A model generated the notes under the pieces. It was not told where the DNA came from and ran no database searches. It saw only the letters and a program-made list of their open reading frames with translations. Positions 32,234-40,236 of a stretch of DNA of 64,000 nt are shown one piece after another. The position numbers were made by a program, and so were the translations under genes. Each line of letters starts with the position of its first letter. Position 1 is the stretch's first letter. The stretch spans positions 1,068,057 through 1,132,056 of the forward strand of contig NZ_CP017921.1 in NCBI RefSeq assembly GCF_001889405.1, in the 5' to 3' direction. Source of the stretch: Methanohalophilus halophilus. Its GTDB lineage: Archaea > Halobacteriota > Methanosarcinia > Methanosarcinales > Methanosarcinaceae.

Positions 32234-34336
32234 ATGCAGTCACTGGTTGATGCTCCACGTATAGGAGAAAAGATGGCACAGCGCTTTATATCTCATTTTG
32301 GCTGTGAAGAGGATGCCATGGCGGCAATTCTCAGAGGTGATATCGCCAGTATATCGGAGATCGAAGGAGTAGGAAGAAGATATGCCATATCCCTTGTACA
32401 CGATGTGAGGTCTGCACAGGATGGTCTTGATATCTCCTCTTTTTTGAAAACCAGGGATTCAGTCGATATTTATGAACGGGTAATCGATTCTATCAAAAAT
32501 TATGCTTCCACCCCTTATGCAAGGGATAAGTTGCATACCTATATCCCATATCCTTCAAGCAGGAAAGACCTTATTGACATAAACCGGGACTGGGTTGAAA
32601 ACCATATGGAATATCTCTCCATGCTCGATGATATGGATAGGATTTCAACAATTCTTTCCAGGATAAAACCCCTGAAAAACTCTCCTTCTATTCCCCGAAT
32701 CAGGGATAGGGTAATTGTCACTTCAAATACCGATGATTACAGCACTTTAAAGGAAAAATATGGAAAAAACATTGAGGTCCAGCTGGTGGAGGATCCCCTG
32801 GAATTTGCAGATGTTGCACGCAGTTATCCCCATGTAATTGCCATAGGAGAACCCTTCCTGGAATATGATTTTCCAGAGAGTACGAATCCTGAAATAGTAA
32901 CAAATACCCGGGATATTGAGGAATGGCATATTTTACCCGAAAAACAAATTTCTTTTTTTGCTTTCAATCATGAACGAATAATGAATGCATTGGATCTTGC
33001 AATTACACTGGATAAAGCGGGCATCTCTTCAATAATCAATACGGATCTTTCGGCTCTTTGCAATCTCATGGCTGCCATTAATCCTGAAGGAAATATTGTT
33101 GAAGGCAGGGACGTGGAAATAGACCGGTTAAATCATATTCTGGACAATGTGGATTCAGAACTTACAAAATATGTAGGGCAGTGCAACCGGGAAATAAATG
33201 ATCTCCTCCAAAAAAGTAGTATTACCCTCAGTGGGAATGACATGTTGGGTGTTATCAGGGATGAGGTGGAGTTAAAGGACATCCTTTCACGCAATATATC
33301 GGCATCTTTCAGCCAGATAATTAATGATGCCAGGAAAGAATTCATTGAAACCCTCTCACTAAAGCGAAATGAATCCCTGTTTGTGGATTATTTCTTCCCC
33401 TCTGAACTTTGTTATCCGGTAGAAGCCGACACTTCCCAGTTACAAAAATTCAAAGACCAGATCAAACAGCAGATATTCCGCAGGGAAGTGACTCATAAAA
33501 GGGATATTGCATATGAGCTACATGAATTCAGGCAACCCCTGAAACAACTTGTTATGAGATTACTTGATCTGGATGTGGGTTTGGCGGTGGCTCGTTTTGG
33601 TCATTCCCTGAAGATGCAACTTGCCGGTTTTGAAGATGAATGCGGTATGGGGCTCAAGAATGGAAAAAATATTTTCCTTTGCGAAAAAGGCGTTGCTGTG
33701 GAACCTATAGATTATTCCCTGGGATCGATCATGTCTCCTTTGCAAGTGCCCTCTTCTCCGGTAGTTCTTTTAAGTGGTGTGAATTCCGGAGGAAAAACAT
33801 CCATGCTGGAGTTAGTGGCTCAATGTACAATTCTTTCCCACATGGGTTTCCCTGTACCGGCAGATGAGTTAAAGATCGGGCCGGTTGATAGTTTGTATTA
33901 TTTCAGCAAATCCAGGGGCACTCTTGATGCGGGAGCTTTTGAAACGACCTTACGCTCATTTTCAGCTCTTGCTGGGGCGGGATCCAAACTTGTGCTTGTC
34001 GATGAACTTGAATCCATTACCGAACCCGGAGCTTCTGCAAAAATAATAGCCGGGATCCTTGAGACTCTTTCTGAAGAATCCAATACAATGGCTATTTTTG
34101 TTTCCCATCTTGCCGACCAGATACTGGAAAATACGGATGCCTCCATCAGGGTTGATGGAATTGAAGCAAAAGGACTTGATAATGAATTGAAGCTGATTGT
34201 TGATCGCAATCCGATTTATAATCATATTGCAAAGAGTACTCCGGAATTAATTGTGGAGCGTCTTTTCAGGAGTGGAGGGGAAGTTGAAAGGGAGTTTTAC
34301 AGACGTTTGAAAAATAAATTCGAAAAAGGATGCTAA
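32234..34336 (+). CDS. Archaeal MutS2/MutS5-like DNA-binding ATPase with N-terminal HhH
   Basis: A 700-residue MutS-superfamily protein. Residues 1-60 hold two helix-hairpin-helix motifs (DAPRIGEKMAQRFISHFG and EIEGVGRRYAISL); the middle (about 130-500) is helical lever/clamp-like; the C-terminal ATPase has Walker A GVNSGGKTSML (about 515-525), a Walker B LVLVDELESI and the His-loop SHLADQI. No Smr nuclease domain is present, unlike bacterial MutS2. Family members bind branched or mismatched DNA and act in recombination or repair. ATG 32234 follows AAGGTGG, 8 bases away, and starts one base after the stop of the DUF4130 gene. Confidence 0.88.
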   Translation: MQSLVDAPRIGEKMAQRFISHFGCEEDAMAAILRGDIASISEIEGVGRRYAISLVHDVRSAQDGLDISSFLKTRDSVDIYERVIDSIKNYASTPYARDKLHTYIPYPSSRKDLIDINRDWVENHMEYLSMLDDMDRISTILSRIKPLKNSPSIPRIRDRVIVTSNTDDYSTLKEKYGKNIEVQLVEDPLEFADVARSYPHVIAIGEPFLEYDFPESTNPEIVTNTRDIEEWHILPEKQISFFAFNHERIMNALDLAITLDKAGISSIINTDLSALCNLMAAINPEGNIVEGRDVEIDRLNHILDNVDSELTKYVGQCNREINDLLQKSSITLSGNDMLGVIRDEVELKDILSRNISASFSQIINDARKEFIETLSLKRNESLFVDYFFPSELCYPVEADTSQLQKFKDQIKQQIFRREVTHKRDIAYELHEFRQPLKQLVMRLLDLDVGLAVARFGHSLKMQLAGFEDECGMGLKNGKNIFLCEKGVAVEPIDYSLGSIMSPLQVPSSPVVLLSGVNSGGKTSMLELVAQCTILSHMGFPVPADELKIGPVDSLYYFSKSRGTLDAGAFETTLRSFSALAGAGSKLVLVDELESITEPGASAKIIAGILETLSEESNTMAIFVSHLADQILENTDASIRVDGIEAKGLDNELKLIVDRNPIYNHIAKSTPELIVERLFRSGGEVEREFYRRLKNKFEKGC

Positions 34337-34915
34337 TCAGAGACATCCCTTTGTACTTTTGACCCCTTTGCCCTCGGTAACTGTTGCTTTTTTCATTGCA
34401 TGAGCAAATGCCTTGAAAAGGGCTTCGATTTTGTGGTGGTCATTGTAACCATATACATTGGCATGAAGGGTGACTTTTGCATTGGAGACAAATGATTCAA
34501 AGAAATGCCTTGTAAGCTGGGTGTTAAATTCCCCTACTTTTTCGGATTCAAAAGTCGTGTCCATCACGAGATAACTGCGCCCTCCTATATCCACTACTAC
34601 ACTGGCAAGGGCCTCATCCATTGGTATTCTTGCTTCTCCGAAACGGGCAATTCCTGACTTTTCTGCCATTATCCGGTCAAAAGCCTGCCCCATCACGATC
34701 CCAATATCCTCAATCAAGTGGTGACCGTCTACTTCCAGATCACCTTTAGCATCGATTGTAAGGTCAAAACCTGAATGTCGTGCAAAACATACCAGCATGT
34801 GGTCAAAAAAACCGATGCCTGTATTTATCTGTGAATCCCCTTTGCCATCGATGTTAATCGTAAGTTCTATACTTGTTTCTCTGGTAGTACGGGATACAGT
34901 GGAAGTTCTTGGCAT
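34337..34915 (-). CDS. hisB: Imidazoleglycerol-phosphate dehydratase
   Basis: A 192-residue HisB, which dehydrates imidazole glycerol phosphate in histidine biosynthesis. Metal-binding histidine motifs are GFFDHML (about residue 30), DGHHLIED (about 67-74) and the later pair ARHSG and [15 protein letters not shown]. The single-domain length matches the archaeal form without a phosphatase part. It is the last gene of the leftward hisG-hisA-hisB group, only 2 bases from hisA, and its stop codon abuts the stop of the MutS-like gene. Confidence 0.96.
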   Translation of the reverse strand: MPRTSTVSRTTRETSIELTINIDGKGDSQINTGIGFFDHMLVCFARHSGFDLTIDAKGDLEVDGHHLIEDIGIVMGQAFDRIMAEKSGIARFGEARIPMDEALASVVVDIGGRSYLVMDTTFESEKVGEFNTQLTRHFFESFVSNAKVTLHANVYGYNDHHKIEALFKAFAHAMKKATVTEGKGVKSTKGCL

Positions 34916-34917
34916 AC

Positions 34918-35670
34918 TTACTCTCCACCAGAGATTTCCTCTCTGATTGTATTTATCGCTTCTGTAAGGGTAAAATTTCCTGCATAAAGAGCACTCCCGA
35001 CCACAACACCGCAGGCACCGGTTTTTTTCAGGGTCTGGATATCTTTCAGGGTGGTTACTCCTCCTGAAGCAATCACCGGTATTGTAAGTTCATTTACCAG
35101 CTCTGTTGTGGGTTCTGTGTCCACACCTTCCATTAATCCTTCTTTGTCGATGTTGGTGAACAGAATGCTTCCTGCGCCCTTTTCTTCGAACATTTTCCCC
35201 AGTTGTACCGCAGTATATTCGGATTGCTCGGTCCATCCCTTTGTAGAAACTTTTCCATTTTTTGAGTCCAGAGCAACATTAATGTTTTCGGGTTTGAATT
35301 CTCTGGCAAGTCTTTCAACCAGATCCGGATTTTGAACAGCTGCGGTGCTTAGTATCACCCTGTTAGCCCCCATGTGGAGCAGGTTTGCAGCATCCTCAAA
35401 AGAGCGAATTCCACCGCCTACTTGTACTTCGACTCCTTGTCTTTCACATAGCATAATGATATTTTCTATAATCGGGGCGTTTTTCCTTTTACCTTCGATG
35501 GCGCCGTCAAGGTCTATCAGATGCAGGGTTTTTGCTCCTTGTCCGATCCACTTAATAGCAACTGCTTCAGGATCATCAAGTGAAATACGTTCCTGGTCTG
35601 GTAGACCCTGTATCAACTGGACACATTTCCCGTTTTTCATATCTACAGCGGGTATGACCTCAAATTCCAT
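34918..35670 (-). CDS. hisA: ProFAR isomerase (phosphoribosylformimino-AICAR ribotide isomerase)
   Basis: A 250-residue beta-alpha barrel enzyme of histidine biosynthesis. The first catalytic aspartate is in [14 protein letters not shown] (residue about 10) and the second in LFTNIDKEG (about 130-138); phosphate-binding glycine loops are VQVGGGIRS and ASGGVTTL. It lies 12 bases behind hisG and 2 bases before hisB, so the three genes are one transcription unit. Other his genes are elsewhere. Confidence 0.96.
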   Translation of the reverse strand: MEFEVIPAVDMKNGKCVQLIQGLPDQERISLDDPEAVAIKWIGQGAKTLHLIDLDGAIEGKRKNAPIIENIIMLCERQGVEVQVGGGIRSFEDAANLLHMGANRVILSTAAVQNPDLVERLAREFKPENINVALDSKNGKVSTKGWTEQSEYTAVQLGKMFEEKGAGSILFTNIDKEGLMEGVDTEPTTELVNELTIPVIASGGVTTLKDIQTLKKTGACGVVVGSALYAGNFTLTEAINTIREEISGGE

Positions 35671-35682
35671 TATTTACTCTCC

Positions 35683-36537
35683 TCAGGGTATCATTCTTTC
35701 GATTGGTACAACCAGTATGTCTGATGCACCTGCTTTTTTCAGTTCACTGACTATTGCAAAGACCTGGTCTGCATCAATAACTGCATGTACTGCATGGGTG
35801 GAATTTTTTGATTCTACTTTCATAACAGTCGGGCCCCCAAGACCGGGGAGGATGTCTTTGATAGTTTCCAGTTTGCCTGATGGCACATTCATCATAAGAT
35901 AGCGTTTTTGCTTTGCATGGAGTACGCTTTCAAGGGCTGTTTTTATGTGCTGGATTTTTTCTTCCCTCTGGGAACTTTCGGCATTTGAAATCAGGTACAC
36001 AGACGAGCTGAACACATCTGTAATTTTCCTGAGATGGTTTGTCACAAGAGTTGTGCCGGAACTGGATATGTCAACAATCGCATCGGCAATTCCCACGTGG
36101 GGTGTCATCTCGCAGGCACCACTTACTTTGATCACTTCAACTGGTATGTCAATATTTTTAAAATATTTCTCTGTAATATTTGGGAATTCAGTAGCAACCC
36201 GCATGTTTTTCAGGTCTTCAGCAGTTTTAATCTCTGAGTCTTCAGGGACTGCAAGTACCAGTTTTGCTCTCCCGAAATGCAGGTCCAGCATAACTTCAAC
36301 TTCTGCATCAGTTTCATCTATAAGATCAAGCCCGGTAATTCCCACGTCTGCAGCTCCGTCCTGCACATATTCGGGAATATCCGCCGCTCTTGCAAATAAA
36401 AATATCATTTCGGGGTCTGTTGTTTTTGCAAAAAGTTTCCGGCTTGATCCCTCAAGTACCGGGAGACCTGCTTCTTTGAAGAGTTTCACGGTCGGATCGT
36501 GGAGTCTGCCTTTATTTGGTATTGCAATGCGTATCAT
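35683..36537 (-). CDS. hisG: ATP phosphoribosyltransferase (long form)
   Basis: A 284-residue HisG_L enzyme that starts histidine synthesis from ATP and PRPP, with a C-terminal ACT-like regulatory domain (from about residue 205) for histidine feedback. Substrate motifs are RIAIPNKGRL at the start and DAIVDISSSGTTL (about 165-177), the PRPP site. The frame stays open further upstream to 36738, but that extension has no similarity to HisG and contains the likely promoter (CTTTATATGC on the minus strand at 36584-36593), so ATG 36537 is taken as the start. Confidence 0.93.
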   Translation of the reverse strand: MIRIAIPNKGRLHDPTVKLFKEAGLPVLEGSSRKLFAKTTDPEMIFLFARAADIPEYVQDGAADVGITGLDLIDETDAEVEVMLDLHFGRAKLVLAVPEDSEIKTAEDLKNMRVATEFPNITEKYFKNIDIPVEVIKVSGACEMTPHVGIADAIVDISSSGTTLVTNHLRKITDVFSSSVYLISNAESSQREEKIQHIKTALESVLHAKQKRYLMMNVPSGKLETIKDILPGLGGPTVMKVESKNSTHAVHAVIDADQVFAIVSELKKAGASDILVVPIERMIP

Positions 36538-36583
36538 CCTGGTTGCCTCTGGAATCTGGGTCAACATTTCCAATACTTTCATT

Positions 36584-36593
36584 GCATATAAAG
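36584..36593 (-). promoter_or_regulatory. TATA box of the hisGAB operon
   Basis: CTTTATATGC on the minus strand places the transcription start near 36562, giving a leader of about 25 bases before ATG 36537. This supports the short HisG start. Confidence 0.5.
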
Positions 36594-36664
36594 GTTTGAT
36601 GAAGAAAAAGTATCCATGAGAGATATTACTTCTAGTAATTAATTCATTTTCATATAGTATCCAA

Positions 36665-36673
36665 TTTATATAG
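36665..36673 (+). promoter_or_regulatory. TATA box of mat
   Basis: TTTATATAG lies about 80 bases before the ATG of mat at 36750. The transcript would carry a leader of roughly 50 bases that includes the GAGGT ribosome binding site at 36739-36743. It is divergent from the hisG promoter, with the two boxes about 75 bases apart. Confidence 0.45.
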
Positions 36674-36749
36674 AATGGGTTTTTCATATCATCACGGATT
36701 TGATACTGGGGCCTTAATTCATATTTCATTGTTTTCATGAGGTTTGTTT

Positions 36750-37949
36750 ATGCGGAACATAAAAGTTGAACAACTTGTCCAGACACCTGTGGAAAATCAG
36801 GAGATAGAGCTTGTTGAACGTAAGGGTCTGGGACATCCAGATAGTATATCTGATGGAATTGCAGAGGCTGTAAGCCGTGCCCTTTGTGCGGAATATATTG
36901 AAAAATGCGGTGCTGTACTTCATCATAATACGGATGAAACCCAGATTGTTGCAGGCCGTTCTTCCCCTGCTTTTGGAGGTGGGGAGGTCATCAAGCCAAT
37001 CTATACTCTTCTTGTGGGGAGGGCTACAAAGGAATTTAATGGTGTGGAAATCCCGGCTGAAACAGTGGCACTCTCGGCAGCACGTGATTATCTGAGGAAT
37101 AATATTGTAAATCTTGATCTTGAAAAGGATATTATCCTTGACTGCAAACTTGGTACAGGTTCTTCTGATTTGAGGGATGTTTTTGACCGGGAAAAAGTTC
37201 CCACTGCCAATGACACATCTTTTGGTGTTGGTCATGCATCATTTTCCGAACTTGAGCGTATAGTCTATGATACCGAGAAGCAGCTTATAGGCGATCTGAA
37301 AGGGAAATTACCTGCAATAGGTGAAGACATCAAGGTCATGGGATTGCGGGATAAAGATGATATTTCCCTGACTGTTTGCTGTGGAATGGTTGACAAATAT
37401 GTTGATGATATGGATGCCTATGTTAGTTTCAAGGAACAGATGAAGGATTATATTCTGGATATTGCGGGCAAATACACTGACAGGGATGTTAACGCATATG
37501 TCAATGCTGCCGATAATACCGGAGGTGGTTGTGGCTGTATCTTCCTGACGGTAACAGGCACCTCTGCGGAAATGGGTGACGATGGTTCTGTTGGTCGGGG
37601 TAACCGTTGTAATGGTTTGATAACCCCGAACAGGCCCATGAGTATGGAGGCTACAAGTGGTAAGAACCCTATCAATCATGTAGGTAAGATTTACAATTTG
37701 CTTTCCACTCAGATGGCCTGGGATATTGTGGAAGCCGTGCCGCAAGTAGATGAAGTATATGTGCGATTGCTATCCCAGATAGGAAAACCTATTGATCAGC
37801 CCATGGCTGCCAGTATCCAGGTAATTCCTGAAGAGGGGGCAAATTTTGCTACGATTCAGAATGATGCCGAAGCGGTTGCCGATGAGTGGCTTGGTAATAT
37901 TACCAAGATTACCGATCTTGTTATAAACGGGGGAATGGGCACTTTCTGA
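36750..37949 (+). CDS. mat: Archaeal S-adenosylmethionine synthetase
   Basis: A 399-residue archaeal-type methionine adenosyltransferase, which makes SAM from methionine and ATP. It shares little with bacterial MetK but keeps ERKGLGHPDSISDGIAEAVS near the start, DETQIVAG with the metal-binding acidic residues, a glycine-rich NTGGGCGCIF and GSVGRGNRCNGLITPNRPMS (first part). ATG 36750 is 6 bases behind GAGGT. SAM is needed in quantity by the radical SAM proteins and methyltransferases encoded in this window and elsewhere. A short hairpin and T-run follow. Confidence 0.96.
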   Translation: MRNIKVEQLVQTPVENQEIELVERKGLGHPDSISDGIAEAVSRALCAEYIEKCGAVLHHNTDETQIVAGRSSPAFGGGEVIKPIYTLLVGRATKEFNGVEIPAETVALSAARDYLRNNIVNLDLEKDIILDCKLGTGSSDLRDVFDREKVPTANDTSFGVGHASFSELERIVYDTEKQLIGDLKGKLPAIGEDIKVMGLRDKDDISLTVCCGMVDKYVDDMDAYVSFKEQMKDYILDIAGKYTDRDVNAYVNAADNTGGGCGCIFLTVTGTSAEMGDDGSVGRGNRCNGLITPNRPMSMEATSGKNPINHVGKIYNLLSTQMAWDIVEAVPQVDEVYVRLLSQIGKPIDQPMAASIQVIPEEGANFATIQNDAEAVADEWLGNITKITDLVINGGMGTF

Positions 37950-37968
37950 GGCAAGATTCCCTCTTTTT
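37948..37968 (+). terminator. Weak terminator after mat
   Basis: GAGG (37948-37951) can pair with CCTC (37960-37963), followed by five T residues. The stem is only four base pairs, so the T-rich tract that continues downstream may matter more. Confidence 0.35.
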
Positions 37969-38080
37969 ATTCTTTTCATTGGTTTTGAATTCTGTTTTTT
38001 TATTTTTGTTTTTAAGCGCTGGTGAAATTTCCTGCGGGCATTGGATTTATATGCCTTTGAAATGGGGATTCGGCGAAAAG

Positions 38081-38090
38081 TCTATATAAG
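38081..38090 (+). promoter_or_regulatory. TATA box of the tRNA-Tyr gene
   Basis: TCTATATAAG is centred about 38 bases before the 5' end of tRNA-Tyr, giving a short pre-tRNA leader. Another AT-rich box at 38046-38052 is further away. Confidence 0.55.
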
Positions 38091-38124
38091 ATTGTGAGGA
38101 TGAGAGTATCTCGCTGAGTAATGT

Positions 38125-38236
38125 CCCGCCTTAACTCAGTTGGTAGAGTGCGCGGCTGTAGTATGGTTTGTGTGGATTATCCACATACCGCGCGGTTACC
38201 GCGATGCCCCCGGTTCGAGTCTGGGAGGCGGGACCA
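38125..38236 (+). tRNA. tRNA-Tyr (GTA) with a 36-base intron
   Basis: The cloverleaf is complete: acceptor CCCGCCT pairs with AGGCGGG (38226-38232), the D stem is ACTC/GAGT, the anticodon stem CGCGG (38151-38155)/CCGCG (38199-38203), and the T arm CCCGG/CTGGG with loop TTCGAGT. The anticodon GTA is at 38158-38160. C1-G72 is the archaeal tyrosine identity pair. The intron runs from 38162 to 38197, between positions 37 and 38, the canonical site cut by the splicing endonuclease. It has an internal hairpin TGTGGA/TCCACA. A CCA end is encoded at 38234-38236. Confidence 0.95.
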
Positions 38237-38237
38237 A

Positions 38238-38258
38238 ACACCTCTTTTAAAGGGGTGT
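38238..38258 (+). terminator. Hairpin after tRNA-Tyr
   Basis: Bases 38238-38246 pair with 38250-38258 (nine pairs, including one G-T) around a three-base loop. It lies 1 base after the CCA end and probably separates the two tRNA transcripts, or guides 3' processing. Confidence 0.45.
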
Positions 38259-38268
38259 AAACAAAACC

Positions 38269-38277
38269 CTTATATAC
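38269..38277 (+). promoter_or_regulatory. TATA-like box of the tRNA-Asp gene
   Basis: CTTATATAC lies about 60 bases before tRNA-Asp, so transcription would start near 38298 and leave a leader of about 34 bases to be removed by RNase P. Confidence 0.4.
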
Positions 38278-38331
38278 AATTAAATGTATTTGGGTGCTGC
38301 TCTTGTGAGCGGAAAAGTGTGCCCGGACATT

Positions 38332-38404
38332 GTCCGAATAGTGTAGAGGCCTATCATGGGGCCCTGTCGAGGCCCCGACCCGGGTTCGAATCCCGGTTCG
38401 GGCG
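38332..38404 (+). tRNA. tRNA-Asp (GTC)
   Basis: Acceptor GTCCGAA pairs with TTCGGGC (38397-38403), the discriminator is G73 as expected for aspartate, the anticodon stem is GGGCC/GGCCC with loop CTGTCGA (anticodon GTC at 38366-38368), and the T loop is TTCGAAT. There is no intron and no encoded CCA, in contrast to the neighbouring tRNA-Tyr. Confidence 0.96.
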
Positions 38405-38422
38405 TACAAAACTTTTCCGAAA

Positions 38423-38443
38423 GGCTCCGGTTCTGCCGGGGCC
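38423..38443 (+). terminator. Stable hairpin after tRNA-Asp
   Basis: GGCTCCGG (38423-38430) pairs with CCGGGGCC (38436-38443) around a five-base loop. It is GC-rich but has no T-run directly after it; termination could occur in the T-rich bases around 38459-38475. Confidence 0.45.
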
Positions 38444-38558
38444 AAAACTCACATCTAATTTTCTTTTCTATAATTTTATAACAGAGTAGTATCATTATTA
38501 TTTTAATAACACGTCTGCTCATGTGTATATACAATTAGTTAGTTCTAAAGTGATAATT

Positions 38559-38566
38559 TTTATATA
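38559..38566 (+). promoter_or_regulatory. TATA box of the surface protein gene at 38591
   Basis: TTTATATA is centred about 28 bases before ATG 38591. No Shine-Dalgarno sequence is seen, so the transcript is leaderless or nearly so. Confidence 0.45.
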
Positions 38567-38590
38567 GTTTTCATCCTTATTTGTTTCAGA

Positions 38591-39256
38591 ATGTCGGATA
38601 AAATATTGCCATGGAACAGAAACACAGATCACTACGTATTCAGATTGCTCTGTGCCTTTTTCATTTTCACAGTATCTTTTTCTACAGGCGTGCTTGCCAA
38701 TGATTCCTATGAAGTGACTGAGGTCTATTGCAATGGTGAATTATATCCAGGACATTTCACCCCTTCTCCTGTTCTGGATGCAAATGAGTCGTTCTCTCTG
38801 ACAGTTGATATGACCGTAAAGCAGGCAAGTATTGTCGATATTACTCTCAATCAACATGTTTTGGATTCTGGCGCTTCTCTGGAAATACAGACAGGGGCAT
38901 GTGCATTCAATTCAACTCATTCACGTGAGTTTGCCCCAAATGAGACTTTTTCTTATAAGTGGATAATCAGGGAGGCAGAAAATAAGACATGTGGACAGGT
39001 TCCGGTTGGATTCCAATATTCAATTAAGCCGGTAGACACTCCTGAGTTAACTGTTGAGAATTCTTGTATTATTGTCACTCCCCATATCACGAATGAATGT
39101 GTTAACGATGAGATATGGAATGATAATTATCCTCTCTCTTTAAATTCCTATATCCCACGTTCAGAATCATCTTCAGGGTTTTCACTTGTTGGGTTTGTCA
39201 GTCCTCTTTTTGCTTTTGCAATAGTGGGTCTACTATTGCTTCGTCGCAAAAAGTGA
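38591..39256 (+). CDS. Secreted, C-terminally anchored protein of unknown function, 221 aa
   Basis: I do not recognise the family. It has a signal peptide (core LCAFFIFTVSFSTGVLA, ending near residue 36), an extracytoplasmic domain with alternating strands and five or six cysteines (for example VYCNGELYPG, GACAFN, TCGQVP, SCIIVTP, NECVND) that could form disulfides, and a C-terminal helix SPLFAFAIVGLLLLRRKK after a serine-rich linker. This is the layout of archaeal surface proteins with a sortase-like C-terminal signal, although the PGF motif itself is absent (it reads SGFSLVGF). It is not clearly linked to its neighbours. Confidence 0.6.
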   Translation: MSDKILPWNRNTDHYVFRLLCAFFIFTVSFSTGVLANDSYEVTEVYCNGELYPGHFTPSPVLDANESFSLTVDMTVKQASIVDITLNQHVLDSGASLEIQTGACAFNSTHSREFAPNETFSYKWIIREAENKTCGQVPVGFQYSIKPVDTPELTVENSCIIVTPHITNECVNDEIWNDNYPLSLNSYIPRSESSSGFSLVGFVSPLFAFAIVGLLLLRRKK

Positions 39257-39384
39257 ATAATATTGTGATTTATTGTTTCAAGAACAATTGAAAAGCTACA
39301 AATATCATTAGTAAATTGAAACCATCGGATAGACTTTTATACGTACATCTCTCCCTTTTATCCAATAATCGTTGATGTGGTCAT

Positions 39385-40236
39385 ATGTCTTATAATATAA
39401 TTGAAACACGCAATCTTGTTCCTGATGTGAACCTCTTGAAGGTCGAAGCTCCGGATATAGCAAAAGCAGCGAAGGCGGGGCAATTTGTAATATTACGTAT
39501 TGATGAAAGCGGAGAACGCATTCCTCTCACAATAGCCGACTTTGATGCTGATGAGGGTTCTATAACTGTAATATATCAGGTAATGGGCAAGACTACCAGG
39601 CAATTAACAACCCTTAAGACAGGTGAAACGTTGCGGGATTTTGTCGGTCCTCTGGGCACTCCCTCGGATATCCGCAAACTCGGCACAGTAGTAATGGTTG
39701 GGGGTGGTGTCGGCGTGGCTCCTGTTTACCCACAGGCACGTGCCTATCGCGGGGCAGGTAACCATGTAATATCTATAATTGGTGCCCGCAATGAAGAAAT
39801 GCTCATTCTTGAAGAGGAAATGGCAGAGGTGAGCGATGAGCTTTATGTGGCTACTGATGATGGGAGCAAAGGCCATCACGGTTTTGTAACCGATATTGTC
39901 AAGGATATTCTTGATAGTGACCAGCAGGTTGACCGTATTGTAATAATCGGGCCGCCCATAATGATGAAAGTAGGGGCGGGTGTAACCGCTCCATATGGCG
40001 TGGAAACCCTTGTAAGCCTCAATCCAATTATGATCGATGGTACCGGAATGTGTGGCGGTTGCCGTGTATCTGTTGGTGGGGAAACCAAATTTGCGTGTGT
40101 GGATGGGCCGGAGTTCGATGCCTCTGGTGTGGATTTTGACCTTATGATGAGCAGGCTTTCCATTTACAGGCCACAGGAAAAGGAAGCCCTTGAAAGTTAC
40201 AACAAAAAATGCGGGGGTGATTGTAAGTGTCACTGA
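39385..40236 (+). CDS. Ferredoxin-NADP oxidoreductase / sulfide dehydrogenase, small subunit (NfnA/SudB-like)
   Basis: A 283-residue FAD/NAD(P)-binding subunit. FAD-binding motif RIPLTIADFD (family RxPL[TS]), NAD-binding loop VMVGGGVGVAPVYPQA, and a C-terminal [2Fe-2S] site with cysteines in GMCGGCRVSVGGETKFAC and the tail CGGDCKCH. With the next gene it forms a heterodimer that moves electrons between NAD(P)H and ferredoxin, possibly by flavin-based bifurcation, or reduces sulfur/polysulfide. The TATA-like box near 39332-39340 serves the pair. Its end overlaps the start of the large subunit by 10 bases. Confidence 0.87.
   Translation: MSYNIIETRNLVPDVNLLKVEAPDIAKAAKAGQFVILRIDESGERIPLTIADFDADEGSITVIYQVMGKTTRQLTTLKTGETLRDFVGPLGTPSDIRKLGTVVMVGGGVGVAPVYPQARAYRGAGNHVISIIGARNEEMLILEEEMAEVSDELYVATDDGSKGHHGFVTDIVKDILDSDQQVDRIVIIGPPIMMKVGAGVTAPYGVETLVSLNPIMIDGTGMCGGCRVSVGGETKFACVDGPEFDASGVDFDLMMSRLSIYRPQEKEALESYNKKCGGDCKCH

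Noticed and set aside
36538..36738. N-terminal extension of HisG by 67 codons
   Set aside because: The extension lacks HisG similarity and contains the probable promoter; ATG 36537 gives the normal length.
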